Shown: positions 8,636 to 17,175 of the stretch, piece by piece | How positions within the stretch are numbered: the stretch's first letter is position 1 | Layout: each line of letters opens with the position of its first letter | NCBI GenBank assembly: GCA_900546365.1 | Contig: URCF01000001.1 | Span: 208,160-272,159, forward strand | Origin: an uncultured Porphyromonadaceae bacterium | Lineage (GTDB): Bacteria > Bacteroidota > Bacteroidia > Bacteroidales > Muribaculaceae | DNA: 64,000 nucleotides | Direction: 5' to 3' | Translations under genes and position numbers: made by a program | The notes under the pieces: model-generated | The model's database searches: none | Told to the model about the DNA's origin: nothing | What the model saw: the letters and a program-made list of their open reading frames with translations, nothing else

Positions 8636-9838
8636 TTAGAGTTTTGAAACAATACTGTTGGTGTCGCGGGCAATCATCAGCTCTTCATCAGTGGGTATCA
8701 CAGCCACCTTCACTTTGGAATCGGGGGTTGAGATAATTGTTTCGGTGCCTTTTGTCTTGTCGTTAACGGTTTTGTCAAGTTTCACGCCCATGAATGCCAA
8801 AGGAGCGCACACATTCTCACGCACTCCAGTCTGGTTCTCGCCGACGCCGCCGGTGAACACGATGGCATCCAATCCACCCATCTCGGCAGCGTATGCTCCT
8901 ATATATTTGATGATGCGCTGCTCATACATTTCCAGAGCCAGATGGGCGCGTTCGTTGCCTGCTTTGTCGGCCGCTTCTATCTCGCGCATATCGTTGGATA
9001 TTTCAGTGACACCTGCCACACCGCTCTCTTTGTTGATGATGCGCTGTATGTCGGCCGAGGTGTAGCTATGCTTGTTCATGAGGTATGTGATGACACCGGG
9101 GTCCACATCACCCACACGGGTGCCCATCATCAAACCCTCGGTGGGAGTGAGGCCCATAGAAGTGTCCACGCTCTTGCCGTTGAGCACAGCGGTGATTGAA
9201 CCGCCGTTGCCGATATGACATGTCACAATTTTGGAATTGTCGGGGTTTAGGTTCAAGAACTCGCAGGCTTTCTGTGACACATAGCGGTGGCTGGTGCCGT
9301 GGAACCCATAGCGGCGCACGCCGTCCTCGGAGTAGAATTTGTAGGGGAGGGCATACATGTAGGACTTGGCGGGCATGGTTTGATGGAAAGCTGTGTCGAA
9401 CACACCCACTTGAGGCACACCGGGCATAAGGGATGTGATAGCCTCGATGCCGGTGATGTTGGCGGGATTGTGGAGTGGGGCAAGGTCGTAGCAATCTTTC
9501 ACCTGTTGGATTACCTCGTCGGTGATTAGTACGCTTTGGTTGAATTTCTCACCACCATGCACCACACGGTGGCCGACAGCGTCAATCTCACCAAAGTTCT
9601 TTATGCACCCTTCCTTGGGGTCGGTGAGTATGTCGAGAATAGCTTCCACGCCTTGTTTGTGGTCGATATGGCCAAGATCTTTGATCTGTTTGCTGCCGTC
9701 AGGACGCTTGAACTTCAGAAAGCCGTCGGGGAGTCCGATTTTCTCCACGCCGCCCTCGGCCATGGTGACATCAGTGTCGGTGTCGATTAGTTTGTATTTC
9801 ACAGAGCTGCTGCCGCAGTTAAGCACAAGTATTTTCAT
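8636..9838 (-). CDS. ackA: Acetate kinase
   Basis: A 400-residue ASKHA-fold kinase of normal length. NCGSSSVKYKL at the start, HRVVHGGEKF, DTAFHQTMP and TCHIGNGGSITAV are the acetate-kinase signatures. With Pta it converts acetyl-CoA to acetate and ATP, a main energy-yielding route in fermenting Bacteroidales. It follows pta by 36 nt in one operon. Confidence 0.97.
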   Translation of the reverse strand: MKILVLNCGSSSVKYKLIDTDTDVTMAEGGVEKIGLPDGFLKFKRPDGSKQIKDLGHIDHKQGVEAILDILTDPKEGCIKNFGEIDAVGHRVVHGGEKFNQSVLITDEVIQQVKDCYDLAPLHNPANITGIEAITSLMPGVPQVGVFDTAFHQTMPAKSYMYALPYKFYSEDGVRRYGFHGTSHRYVSQKACEFLNLNPDNSKIVTCHIGNGGSITAVLNGKSVDTSMGLTPTEGLMMGTRVGDVDPGVITYLMNKHSYTSADIQRIINKESGVAGVTEISNDMREIEAADKAGNERAHLALEMYEQRIIKYIGAYAAEMGGLDAIVFTGGVGENQTGVRENVCAPLAFMGVKLDKTVNDKTKGTETIISTPDSKVKVAVIPTDEELMIARDTNSIVSKL

Positions 9839-9874
9839 ATCTGTTGATTATATAGTCGTTAAAACAATGGCTGA

Positions 9875-10891
9875 TTATTTGGAGTTTTTAAGTCCTATAG
9901 CCTGATTGCATGTCATGATTATGGTTTTGTAGATATCTTCGGGGAAGCATCCTCTCGAAAGGTCATTGACCGGTGCTGCCAATCCCTGGAGCACAGGGCC
10001 CACGGCCTGAACATTGCCCAAGCGCTGCACCAGCTTGTAGGCGATATTGCCAACCTCAAGCGACGGGAACACAAGCACGTTGGCGCGACCGCTAAGCGGG
10101 CTGTCGGGACATTTAGCCTGAGCTACACCAGGCACTATTGCGGCATCGCTTTGTAGCTCACCGTCAATAATCAGGTTGGGATTGAGTGCTTTTGCTATTT
10201 CAAGAGCTTCCACCACTTTATCTACGCGCTCATGTTTGGCGCTCCCTTTTGTGGAGAAACTGAGCATGGCCACCCTCGGTTCGATACCGGCGATGTCGCG
10301 GGCGGTTTGGGCGGCTGAGAGTGCTATCTGAGCAAGTTCGGGGGCGGTGGGGTCAGGAACAACGGCGCAGTCGGCAAACACCATGATGCCGTTGGTGCCG
10401 AAGTTGAGTCCCTCCGGGAGGAGCATTATGAATGCGCCGGACACCACATCGATGCCGGGCTGTGTCTTGATCACCTGAAATGCAGCGCGAAGCACATTTC
10501 CGGTGGTGTTCATCGCACCGGCCACCTGGCCATCGGCATCGCCGTTCTTCACCATCAGGCATCCCAGATACAGCGGGTTGGCAGTGGTGAGACGGGCTTC
10601 TTCCATCGATATTCCTTTCTTCTTTCTGAGTTCAAAGAACAAAGGCGCATACTTGTCAATAATCTTCTCGTCAGCCGGATCAACAATTGTGGCTTGGTCA
10701 ATATGTGTGAGCTTTAGCTCTTTGGCCATCGCGTGGATGTCGTTGGGGTTGCCTATAAGAATGATTTTGGCAATGCCGTCGGCAATAATTCTGTCGGCGG
10801 CGGTAAGGGTACGGGGTTCGGTTCCCTCCGGAAGCACAATGCGCTGTGGCATGGCTTTGGCCTTGGCGGTCATTAGTTCAAAAAGCTTCAT
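9875..10891 (-). CDS. pta: Phosphate acetyltransferase
   Basis: A 338-residue single-domain Pta (PTA_PTB domain only, without the N-terminal DRTGG region of enterobacterial Pta). Visible blocks: IVLPEGTEPRTLTAA, NPLYLGCLMV, ADGQVAGAMNTTGNVLRAAFQVI and NVLVFPSLEVGNIAYKLVQRL. It converts acetyl-CoA and phosphate to acetyl phosphate. First gene of the pta-ackA-ddh-AGCS-DUF59-lpxH run, with a good promoter 35 nt upstream. Confidence 0.95.
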   Translation of the reverse strand: MKLFELMTAKAKAMPQRIVLPEGTEPRTLTAADRIIADGIAKIILIGNPNDIHAMAKELKLTHIDQATIVDPADEKIIDKYAPLFFELRKKKGISMEEARLTTANPLYLGCLMVKNGDADGQVAGAMNTTGNVLRAAFQVIKTQPGIDVVSGAFIMLLPEGLNFGTNGIMVFADCAVVPDPTAPELAQIALSAAQTARDIAGIEPRVAMLSFSTKGSAKHERVDKVVEALEIAKALNPNLIIDGELQSDAAIVPGVAQAKCPDSPLSGRANVLVFPSLEVGNIAYKLVQRLGNVQAVGPVLQGLAAPVNDLSRGCFPEDIYKTIIMTCNQAIGLKNSK

Positions 10892-10925
10892 GATAGAATG
10901 CTGTTTTTAGGTTCTATTTCTACTG

Positions 10926-10957
10926 CAAATTTACTCCTTATCATTGAAATATGCCAA
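10926..10957 (-). promoter_or_regulatory. pta operon promoter
   Basis: On the minus strand TAAATTTG (10933-10926) follows TTG (10957-10955) with 21 nt spacing, matching the Bacteroidetes consensus; the pta ATG is 34 nt downstream. Confidence 0.65.
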
Positions 10958-11032
10958 TTGCGTACCGAAAAAATGAACTATAAAATCAAATCGGATGTTA
11001 TGAAATCAGAAACTAATTTAATCATCTACATT

Positions 11033-11197
11033 ATGAACGATAGCAAACGCCATGTGCGTCCCAACCTTTGGCTCATCATTGGAGTCGTGATTCTTATTGT
11101 GCTTCTTCTGTTGTGGCTCACTTTTGCCGACCTCACCGGTGACACTGATGTGGCTGCCACCATTCTCCCCATGGTGTCTAATCTAAAACTATTCTGA
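11033..11197 (+). CDS. Small single-pass membrane protein
   Basis: From ATG at 11033 the product is 54 residues: a basic N-terminus (MNDSKRHVRPN), one strong hydrophobic helix (LWLIIGVVILIVLLLLWLTF) and a short polar tail. The frame is open further upstream, with another Met at 11000, so the start is uncertain. It ends one nucleotide before the GlsB-like gene and is probably co-transcribed with it. Function unknown. Confidence 0.5.
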   Translation: MNDSKRHVRPNLWLIIGVVILIVLLLLWLTFADLTGDTDVAATILPMVSNLKLF

Positions 11198-11198
11198 T

Positions 11199-11498
11199 AT
11201 GAACGAAGTATCTTTGACATTCACCATCTGGCTCTCCTGGGGGCTTGTGGGTGTGGTGTTGGGCTACATGGCGGGGCGCCTCACCAAGCCGTCGGGCTCA
11301 TTGTGGGCCAATCTGTTGATTGGCATCCTTGCCGCCATTGGCGGTGGATGGGGTTTTGTGACCCTTTTCGGATGCACTGACAAGATGATTTATGCCTCGC
11401 TTCTTGTGGCATTGGCCATGAGCGGGCTGTTCCTATGGATTCTCAATCTGCTGTTGCGCAATCGTCAGCCCGATGATGACGAAGACTTGCCCGCTTGA
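11199..11498 (+). CDS. GlsB/YeaQ/YmgE-like small membrane protein
   Basis: A 99-residue protein with three hydrophobic helices. The pattern SWGLVGVVLGYMAGRLTKPSG then ANLLIGILAAIGGGWG resembles the Gly-rich transglycosylase-associated (YeaQ/GlsB) family of stress-related inner membrane proteins. Biochemical role unknown in the family. It follows the single-pass membrane protein by 1 nt. Confidence 0.6.
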   Translation: MNEVSLTFTIWLSWGLVGVVLGYMAGRLTKPSGSLWANLLIGILAAIGGGWGFVTLFGCTDKMIYASLLVALAMSGLFLWILNLLLRNRQPDDDEDLPA

Positions 11499-11560
11499 AA
11501 TAGCAAGCAGTCATGATGTGCTCTTAGGCTGCGGCTTATGACACATACTTAAAAAAACGA

Positions 11561-11589
11561 AGTGGGCCGGAATTTAATTCCGGCCCACT
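11561..11589. terminator. Bidirectional terminator between glsB-like gene and rplS
   Basis: A perfect inverted repeat: AGTGGGCCGGAATT, one T, then AATTCCGGCCCACT. It is flanked by an A-tract on the left (T-tract for the minus strand), and lies between convergent genes. On the plus strand the following sequence is only modestly T-rich. Confidence 0.8.
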
Positions 11590-11624
11590 CGATGTGTTTT
11601 GTGAAAACTGTAGCTTCAAGTGAA

Positions 11625-11981
11625 TTACTTGTTGACTACGCGGCGCTCTTTGATACGAGCTTTCTTGCCGGTGAGATTGCGCAGATAGTAAAGTTTTGCG
11701 CGACGAACCTTACCGTACTTGTTGACTGTGATAGAGTCGATGAACGGAGATTCGATGGGGAAGATACGCTCAACACCGATGTTGTCGCTGATTTTACGAA
11801 CGGTGAAACGCTTTTTGTTCCCTTCGCCCGAGATACGGATCACTACGCCACGGTACTGCTGGATACGCTCTTTGTTACCCTCTTTGATGCGATAAGCCAC
11901 TGTGATGGTGTCGCCGGGGCCAAACTCGGGATGTGTTTTGCCGGTAGCAAATGCTTCTTCGGCAACTTTAATTAAATCCAT
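11625..11981 (-). CDS. rplS: 50S ribosomal protein bL19
   Basis: A 118-residue protein. PEFGPGDTITVAYRIKEGNKERIQQ and YRGVVIRISGEG, then FPIESPFIDSI and AKLYYLRNLTGKKARIKE, are the conserved bL19 blocks. ATG at 11981 gives the family's usual length; an upstream reading adds 12 unconvincing residues. Own promoter upstream. Confidence 0.97.
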   Translation of the reverse strand: MDLIKVAEEAFATGKTHPEFGPGDTITVAYRIKEGNKERIQQYRGVVIRISGEGNKKRFTVRKISDNIGVERIFPIESPFIDSITVNKYGKVRRAKLYYLRNLTGKKARIKERRVVNK

Positions 11982-12064
11982 TTTCTTTTTAATTAAAATG
12001 TAAAACAATACTCGCAATGTAAATGGGCTGCGTGTCCCACCAGAGATTACGAATTTTCCGGCTG

Positions 12065-12094
12065 CAAAGGTATATATAATTCTTTACATTGCAA
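12065..12094 (-). promoter_or_regulatory. rplS promoter
   Basis: Minus strand TACCTTTG (12072-12065) with TTG (12094-12092) at 19 nt spacing. The leader to rplS would be about 80 nt. Confidence 0.6.
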
Positions 12095-12138
12095 AATATT
12101 ATTTGCCGGCTTTTGCGGAATATTTTCAAAAAGAGGCG

Positions 12139-12483
12139 TTAATTTTGCCTTTTTATGCTCTTGAGGGCGTTCAGTAGATTGGTCACCTGGGTGCGCATCT
12201 CCTTGAGGCGTTCAACAGTGGCATGGCGCCGTTCCACCCCCTTAGGATTGCTGCGGATCTGCTCCTGAGCCGCATCAAGCTTCAGTCCGCGCTCCTTGAC
12301 AAGGTAATGGATCATTGATATTTTTTCAATGTCGGAATTGGTGTAGAATCGTGTGCCATGCTCATTGCGGCGAGGCTTGATGACAGTGAACCGTGATTCC
12401 CAAAACCGCAGTGTGCTCTGGGGGATGTTCAGGATTTCAGCCACCTCGCTGATTTTGTAGTATTTTTTATCAAGCGTGTCCAT
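12139..12483 (-). CDS. MerR-family transcriptional regulator
   Basis: A 114-residue protein. The N-terminal winged helix reads YYKISEVAEILNIPQSTLRFWESRF then NEHGTRFYTNSDIEKI, the MerR DNA-binding core. A short helical C-terminus (about residues 75-114) has no obvious metal or drug-binding motif and no Cys cluster. This is the short MerR type widespread in Bacteroidetes. It is divergent from alaS and its promoter region is interleaved with the alaS promoter, so it may regulate itself and alaS; that is inference. Confidence 0.85.
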   Translation of the reverse strand: MDTLDKKYYKISEVAEILNIPQSTLRFWESRFTVIKPRRNEHGTRFYTNSDIEKISMIHYLVKERGLKLDAAQEQIRSNPKGVERRHATVERLKEMRTQVTNLLNALKSIKRQN

Positions 12484-12488
12484 GATTG

Positions 12489-12520
12489 TTTGCAAAAGTA
12501 CAAAAATTGCTCTAATTTTG
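12489..12520 (+). promoter_or_regulatory. alaS promoter
   Basis: TTTG at 12489-12492 and TAATTTTG at 12513-12520 are separated by 20 nt; it starts only a few bases upstream of the divergent MerR start codon. The alaS leader would be about 70 nt. Confidence 0.6.
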
Positions 12521-12533
12521 CACATTATTTATT

Positions 12534-12549
12534 TTACGCGTATGCGTAA
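12534..12549. promoter_or_regulatory. Inverted repeat between divergent promoters, possible operator
   Basis: TTACGC-GTAT-GCGTAA is a perfect 6-bp inverted repeat with a 4-nt centre, lying between the alaS and merR promoters. Its position suits a dimeric regulator such as the adjacent MerR protein. Confidence 0.4.
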
Positions 12550-12556
12550 TCAGTTG

Positions 12557-12588
12557 CAAAAATAATAAATCAATTCATAATACAGCAA
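12557..12588 (-). promoter_or_regulatory. merR promoter
   Basis: Minus strand TATTTTTG (12564-12557) with TTG (12588-12586) at 21 nt spacing. The transcript would cross the inverted repeat at 12534-12549 before the ATG at 12483. Confidence 0.55.
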
Positions 12589-12592
12589 CAAA

Positions 12593-15217
12593 ATGTTGAC
12601 AGCTAAAGAAATTCGCGAGTCGTTCAAGAACTATTTCGCCGACAAAGGACATAAAATTGTTCCCTCGGCACCTATGGTCATCAAGGACGACCCCACTCTT
12701 ATGTTCACTAATGCCGGTATGAACCAGTTCAAGGATATCATCCTCGGCAATAAGGCCGCCAAATACACCCGTGTGGCCGATTCTCAGAAATGTCTGCGCG
12801 TATCCGGCAAGCACAACGACCTTGAGGAAGTTGGCATGGACACATACCACCACACCATGTTCGAGATGCTCGGCAACTGGTCGTTTGGCGATTATTTCAA
12901 ATCTGAGGCTATCGACTGGGCCTGGGAATATCTGGTGGATGTACTAAAGCTTGACCCTGAGCGTTTGTACGCCACAGTGTTTGAAGGGTCGCCCGAGGAG
13001 GGTCTGTCACGCGACGATGAGGCTGCAGGATATTGGGAGCGTCATCTGCCTAAAGACCATATCATCAACGGCAACAAGCACGATAATTTCTGGGAGATGG
13101 GAGATACCGGCCCTTGCGGTCCCTGCTCGGAGATTCATATTGACCTCCGTCCGGAAAGTGAACGCGCGGCTATTCCCGGTCGTGAACTTGTGAACCATGA
13201 TCACCCTCAGGTTATTGAAATCTGGAATCTCGTGTTCATGCAGTACAACCGTAAGGCCGATGGTTCTCTTGAGCCGCTGCCCGCCAAGGTGATTGACACC
13301 GGCATGGGTTTCGAGCGTCTGTGCATGGCTCTCCAGGGCAAAACATCCAACTACGACACCGATGTTTTCACTCCGCTCATCAACAAGATTTCCATCCTTT
13401 CGGGCAAAGAGTATGGCAAAGATGCCAAAGTTGACATTGCCATGCGCGTCATTGCCGACCATGTCCGCACCATCTCTTTCTCCATAGCCGATTCACAGCT
13501 CCCGGGCAATGCCAAGGCCGGTTATGTAATCCGCCGTATTTTGCGCCGCGCTGTCCGCTATGCCTACACATTCCTTGGCCAGAAGAGTGCGTTTATGTAT
13601 AAGCTTGTTGACACTCTCATTGACTCTATGGGTGAGGCCTATCCCGAACTTCCCGCTCAGCGCGACCTCATCATGAAGGTGATCAAAGAGGAGGAGGATG
13701 CTTTCCTCCGCACTCTTGAAAACGGAATCCGTATGCTCGACACTGCTATCGCTGCCGCCAAGGCCAATGGGCTTACTGAGATTTCCGGCAAGGAGGCATT
13801 CGTGCTCTATGACACCTATGGTTTCCCTCTCGACCTCACCGAGCTTATTCTCAAGGAGAACGGCATGACTCTTGACCAGGCCGGTTTTGATGTGGAGATG
13901 CAGGCTCAGAAGCAGCGTGCACGCAATGCTGCCGCAGTGGAAACTGACGATTGGGTGGTGCTTCGTGAAGGTGAAACCGAGTTTGTGGGTTATGACCTCA
14001 CATCCTGTTCCGCCAACATTTTGCGCTATCGCAAGGTGAAGCAAAAGAAAGGAGAGTACTATCAGATAGTGCTTGACAAAACGCCTTTCTATGCCGAGAT
14101 GGGTGGTCAGGTCGGCGACCGTGGTACATTGACCGATGCCGAAGGAAATGTACTTGAGATATACGACACCAAGCGCGAGAACGGCATGGCCGTGCATCTT
14201 GCCGCCAACCTCCCCGTGACTCCCGAGGCTGAGTTCGTGGCCGCTATTGATGAAAAGGCTCGTCGGGCCACTTCCTGCAACCACACTGCCACCCACTTGC
14301 TGCACAAGGCTCTCCGCGATGTGCTCGGCACCCATGTGGAGCAGAAAGGTTCGTTTGTGTCACCGGAGGTTCTGCGCTTCGACTTCTCCCACTTCCAGAA
14401 AGTGACCCCGGAGGAGCTTCGCAAAGTGGAGCATCTGGCCAACGCAATGGTGCGCGAGGCTATAGCTCTTGACGAGCACCGGTGCGTGCCTATCGCCGAG
14501 GCTAAAGATATGGGAGCCATGGCTCTGTTCGGTGAAAAATACGGTGAAGAGGTTCGTGTGATCCGATATGGAGAGTCTGTTGAGCTTTGCGGTGGCACAC
14601 ATGTGGCCAACACCGGCAATATCGGTATGATACGCATCGTGTCGGAGAGCAGCACCGCCGCCGGCATCCGAAGAATTGAGGCTATAACCGGCGAAGCTGT
14701 GGAAAACGCCCTCGACAGCATGAGCGACACCATCCGCGAGATTGGCGCAATGTTCAACAACGCTCCCGATCTCATGGCCGCGCTGCGTCGCTCGGTGAGC
14801 GAGAATGCCGACCTTCGCAAGCAAGTGGATGAGTTCATGCAGGAGCGTATTGCCAATATTGCTGCCAAGCTCCTCGAAAAAGCGGAGAATATCAATGGCC
14901 ACAAGGTGGTTGGTCTCATAGGTCCGAGAATTCCTGATGTGGTGAAGGGCGTGGCGTTTGCCGTGCGCGCAGCATCGCCTGAAAACACAGTGTTTATCGC
15001 TGCCACACACGATGTGGCCAACAAACCGCTTCTTACAGCCATGGTCACCGAAGATCTCACCAAAGAGGGGCTGAATGCTTCTACTATTGTGCGCGAGGCA
15101 GCCAAGTCCATCAAGGGCGGTGGCGGCGGTCAGCCGGGCTTTGCTCAGGCCGGCGGCAAGAACGCTGATGGTCTCAGCGAAGCATATCAGGCCATGCTCG
15201 CAATGCTCAAAGCTTGA
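12593..15217 (+). CDS. alaS: Alanyl-tRNA synthetase
   Basis: An 874-residue class II synthetase of normal length. Catalytic domain: FTNAGMNQFKDI, CLRVSGKHNDLEEVG and HTMFEMLGNWSFGDYFK near the N-terminus, then GMGFERL. The editing domain carries HTATHLLHKALR and CGGTHVANTGNIG, which supply the metal-binding His and Cys residues. The C-terminal domain has the Gly-rich GGGGGQPGFAQAGG. It charges tRNA-Ala and removes mischarged Ser and Gly. Monocistronic between a promoter and a terminator. Confidence 0.98.
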   Translation: MLTAKEIRESFKNYFADKGHKIVPSAPMVIKDDPTLMFTNAGMNQFKDIILGNKAAKYTRVADSQKCLRVSGKHNDLEEVGMDTYHHTMFEMLGNWSFGDYFKSEAIDWAWEYLVDVLKLDPERLYATVFEGSPEEGLSRDDEAAGYWERHLPKDHIINGNKHDNFWEMGDTGPCGPCSEIHIDLRPESERAAIPGRELVNHDHPQVIEIWNLVFMQYNRKADGSLEPLPAKVIDTGMGFERLCMALQGKTSNYDTDVFTPLINKISILSGKEYGKDAKVDIAMRVIADHVRTISFSIADSQLPGNAKAGYVIRRILRRAVRYAYTFLGQKSAFMYKLVDTLIDSMGEAYPELPAQRDLIMKVIKEEEDAFLRTLENGIRMLDTAIAAAKANGLTEISGKEAFVLYDTYGFPLDLTELILKENGMTLDQAGFDVEMQAQKQRARNAAAVETDDWVVLREGETEFVGYDLTSCSANILRYRKVKQKKGEYYQIVLDKTPFYAEMGGQVGDRGTLTDAEGNVLEIYDTKRENGMAVHLAANLPVTPEAEFVAAIDEKARRATSCNHTATHLLHKALRDVLGTHVEQKGSFVSPEVLRFDFSHFQKVTPEELRKVEHLANAMVREAIALDEHRCVPIAEAKDMGAMALFGEKYGEEVRVIRYGESVELCGGTHVANTGNIGMIRIVSESSTAAGIRRIEAITGEAVENALDSMSDTIREIGAMFNNAPDLMAALRRSVSENADLRKQVDEFMQERIANIAAKLLEKAENINGHKVVGLIGPRIPDVVKGVAFAVRAASPENTVFIAATHDVANKPLLTAMVTEDLTKEGLNASTIVREAAKSIKGGGGGQPGFAQAGGKNADGLSEAYQAMLAMLKA

Positions 15218-15233
15218 TATTCAATCATATTAT

Positions 15234-15278
15234 TTCAACGGAGCTACGCGGTCATCTGTGTGGCTCCGTTGAATTTTT
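15234..15278 (+). terminator. Terminator after alaS
   Basis: TTCAACGGAGC pairs with GGCTCCGTTGAA around a loop, followed by TTTTTAG. Confidence 0.75.
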
Positions 15279-15313
15279 AGTATATTGGTGAGCAAAGGGA
15301 GCTGATTTTGTGT

Positions 15314-15321
15314 TATCTTTG
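15314..15321 (+). promoter_or_regulatory. -7 element for yihY-like gene
   Basis: TATCTTTG, 25 nt upstream of the ATG at 15347. The only upstream TTG is at 26 nt spacing, so no good -33 element. Confidence 0.45.
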
Positions 15322-15346
15322 TATTGAATAAATTTTATAAGAGCTG

Positions 15347-16720
15347 ATGGCTAATAAAAACAATCCTTCTTCGCCTTCCCGATCTCGCTTTGCTGCGCAT
15401 GTTGCCAAAGTAATGGCATGGTGGAGATATGTGAGTGTGGGAGTGTGGCGTGACCAAAGGAGAACATGGAAAGTCAACACTGTCAAGACCATCAATCTGA
15501 GTGTCCGCTCATTTCTTAGCTCCGATTTGCAGAGTCAGGCGTGTGCTTTGACCTACAGCACTTTGCTTGCGATAGTCCCAGCATTAGCTCTTCTGTTTGC
15601 CATAGGCCGTGGTTTCGGATTCCAGGATTTGCTCAAACAGCAACTATACTCTTATTTTCCATCGCAGCGCAGTGCGCTTGATGCGGCCTTCAATTTTGTC
15701 GATTCATATCTCGCACAAGCATCCGAAGGGATATTCGTAGGCGTCGGTATCGTGTTTCTGCTATGGACCATGATTTCGCTGCTGAGCAATGTGGAAACAT
15801 CGTTCAACTCTATCTGGAGGGTGCGGCAGGGGAGAACATTCATGCGTAAAATCACTGATTATCTCGCCATATTGCTTGTGCTCCCTGTATTGATGATATG
15901 CGGCAGTGGTTTATCGATACTGATGTCCACGGCATTGCGCAATCTTTTGCCATATGAATGGAGCAGCTCAGCTGTGACATTGATACTTGACTGCGCGAGC
16001 TATGTGATTACTTGGGTGTTTTTTGCCGCGGCCTATATGCTCATCCCCAACGCTAAAGTTAAGCCGCTCAGCGCCATGATATCGGGTGTGGTGGTGGGCA
16101 CTGCATTCCAGGTGCTTCAATGGCTGTTTCTCACCGGGCAGCTGTATGTGTCGAAATACAATGCCATCTATGGTAGCTTCTCATTCCTTCCGTTGATGCT
16201 TATATGGCTGCAACTGGTGTGGCTGATAACGCTTATAGGCGGGGTGCTGTGCTATGCTTCCCAAAATATAGGACAGTTTAATTTCAGCGATGATGTGGAC
16301 AATATATCGCTTGACTACCGCCGCAGTGTGATACTTGTCATTATGGCAATTATATGCAAGCGGTTTGTACAGCAGAAGCGGCCACTCAATAGTTCGGAAA
16401 TTGCTCAGACATACAATCTTCCAGCCAAGCTTGTCACACGCCTGGTGCTTGATCTTCATCGCGTGAGGCTTATCAGTTTTATAGCGGCACCGGGAGAACT
16501 GCTGGAACACCCGCTCCAGCCGGCTGTGGATGTGTCGGACCTGACCGTGGGCGAGGTGATTCGTAGGCTTCAGACTGATGGCGCCAGCAATTTCATCCCT
16601 GATTTCAGCTCCCACTACGCTCAGATAATTGCCGAATCCAATGCTGTGACAGATGCCATGATCAAGGTGGGCGATGAAACAGCCATCATATCTCTCGGCA
16701 TTAAAGATACTGATATTTAA
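15347..16720 (+). CDS. YihY/BrkB family inner membrane protein
   Basis: A 457-residue protein. Residues about 60-310 hold the six-helix YihY/UPF0761 domain: ACALTYSTLLAIVPALALLFAIGRGFGF, a later helix pair around WTMISLLSNVETSFNSIWRVRQGR, and YGSFSFLPLMLIWLQLVWLITLIGG. The C-terminal 140 residues are soluble and look winged-helix-like (NSSEIAQTYNLPAKLVTRLVLDL), common in Bacteroidetes members. Family function is unsettled. An older RNase BN assignment for this family is wrong. Confidence 0.85.
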   Translation: MANKNNPSSPSRSRFAAHVAKVMAWWRYVSVGVWRDQRRTWKVNTVKTINLSVRSFLSSDLQSQACALTYSTLLAIVPALALLFAIGRGFGFQDLLKQQLYSYFPSQRSALDAAFNFVDSYLAQASEGIFVGVGIVFLLWTMISLLSNVETSFNSIWRVRQGRTFMRKITDYLAILLVLPVLMICGSGLSILMSTALRNLLPYEWSSSAVTLILDCASYVITWVFFAAAYMLIPNAKVKPLSAMISGVVVGTAFQVLQWLFLTGQLYVSKYNAIYGSFSFLPLMLIWLQLVWLITLIGGVLCYASQNIGQFNFSDDVDNISLDYRRSVILVIMAIICKRFVQQKRPLNSSEIAQTYNLPAKLVTRLVLDLHRVRLISFIAAPGELLEHPLQPAVDVSDLTVGEVIRRLQTDGASNFIPDFSSHYAQIIAESNAVTDAMIKVGDETAIISLGIKDTDI

Positions 16721-16748
16721 CGATCTCTAATTATAATATTTCATTACA

Positions 16749-17123
16749 ATGAAAGAAGTTATTGCAACAACTGCCGCACCTGCGGCAATCGGCCCCTACA
16801 GCCAGGCCATCAAGATTGGCAACCTTTTGTTTATCTCCGGTCAGATTCCTGTGGATCCTGCCACCGGTTCAATTCCCGAGGGCATAAAGGCTCAGACAAT
16901 GCAGTCCATCTCCAATATAAAGGCGATACTGTCGCAGGCAGGACTGTCGATTGACAATGTGGTGAAAACAACTGTGTTTCTTGCCGACATGAGCCTTTTC
17001 GGCGATATGAACGAGGTGTATGGCAAAGAATTCACCGATCCCTATCCCGCACGTTCGGCTGTTGCTGTGAAGGAGCTTCCCAAGCAGGTGCTTGTGGAGA
17101 TAGAGACCATCGCCACCTTCTAA
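16749..17123 (+). CDS. ridA: RidA family enamine/imine deaminase
   Basis: A 124-residue protein with the RidA pattern: APAAIGPYSQAIKIGNLLFISGQIP, then DNVVKTTVFLADMSLF and YPARSAVAVKELPKQVLVEIE, including the conserved Arg in PARS and the C-terminal Glu. It hydrolyses reactive 2-aminoacrylate and related imines. It follows the YihY gene by 28 nt and may be co-transcribed. Ends at a hairpin terminator shared with folC. Confidence 0.93.
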   Translation: MKEVIATTAAPAAIGPYSQAIKIGNLLFISGQIPVDPATGSIPEGIKAQTMQSISNIKAILSQAGLSIDNVVKTTVFLADMSLFGDMNEVYGKEFTDPYPARSAVAVKELPKQVLVEIETIATF

Positions 17124-17149
17124 GAAACATAATTCTCATCGACAATATG

Positions 17150-17175
17150 GCTGCATCGTTATCCAACGGTGCAGC
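17150..17175. terminator. Bidirectional terminator between ridA and folC
   Basis: GCTGCATCGTT and AACGGTGCAGC form an 11-bp stem with one G-T pair and a tight ATCC loop, located between convergent stop codons; flanking T-tracts are short. Confidence 0.6.

Noticed and set aside
13493..14335. 280-codon minus-strand ORF inside alaS
   Set aside because: Antisense shadow of alaS with no recognisable domain.
14107..15114. 335-codon minus-strand ORF inside alaS
   Set aside because: Shadow of alaS caused by its strand and codon bias; low-complexity Ser/Ala-rich product without motifs.
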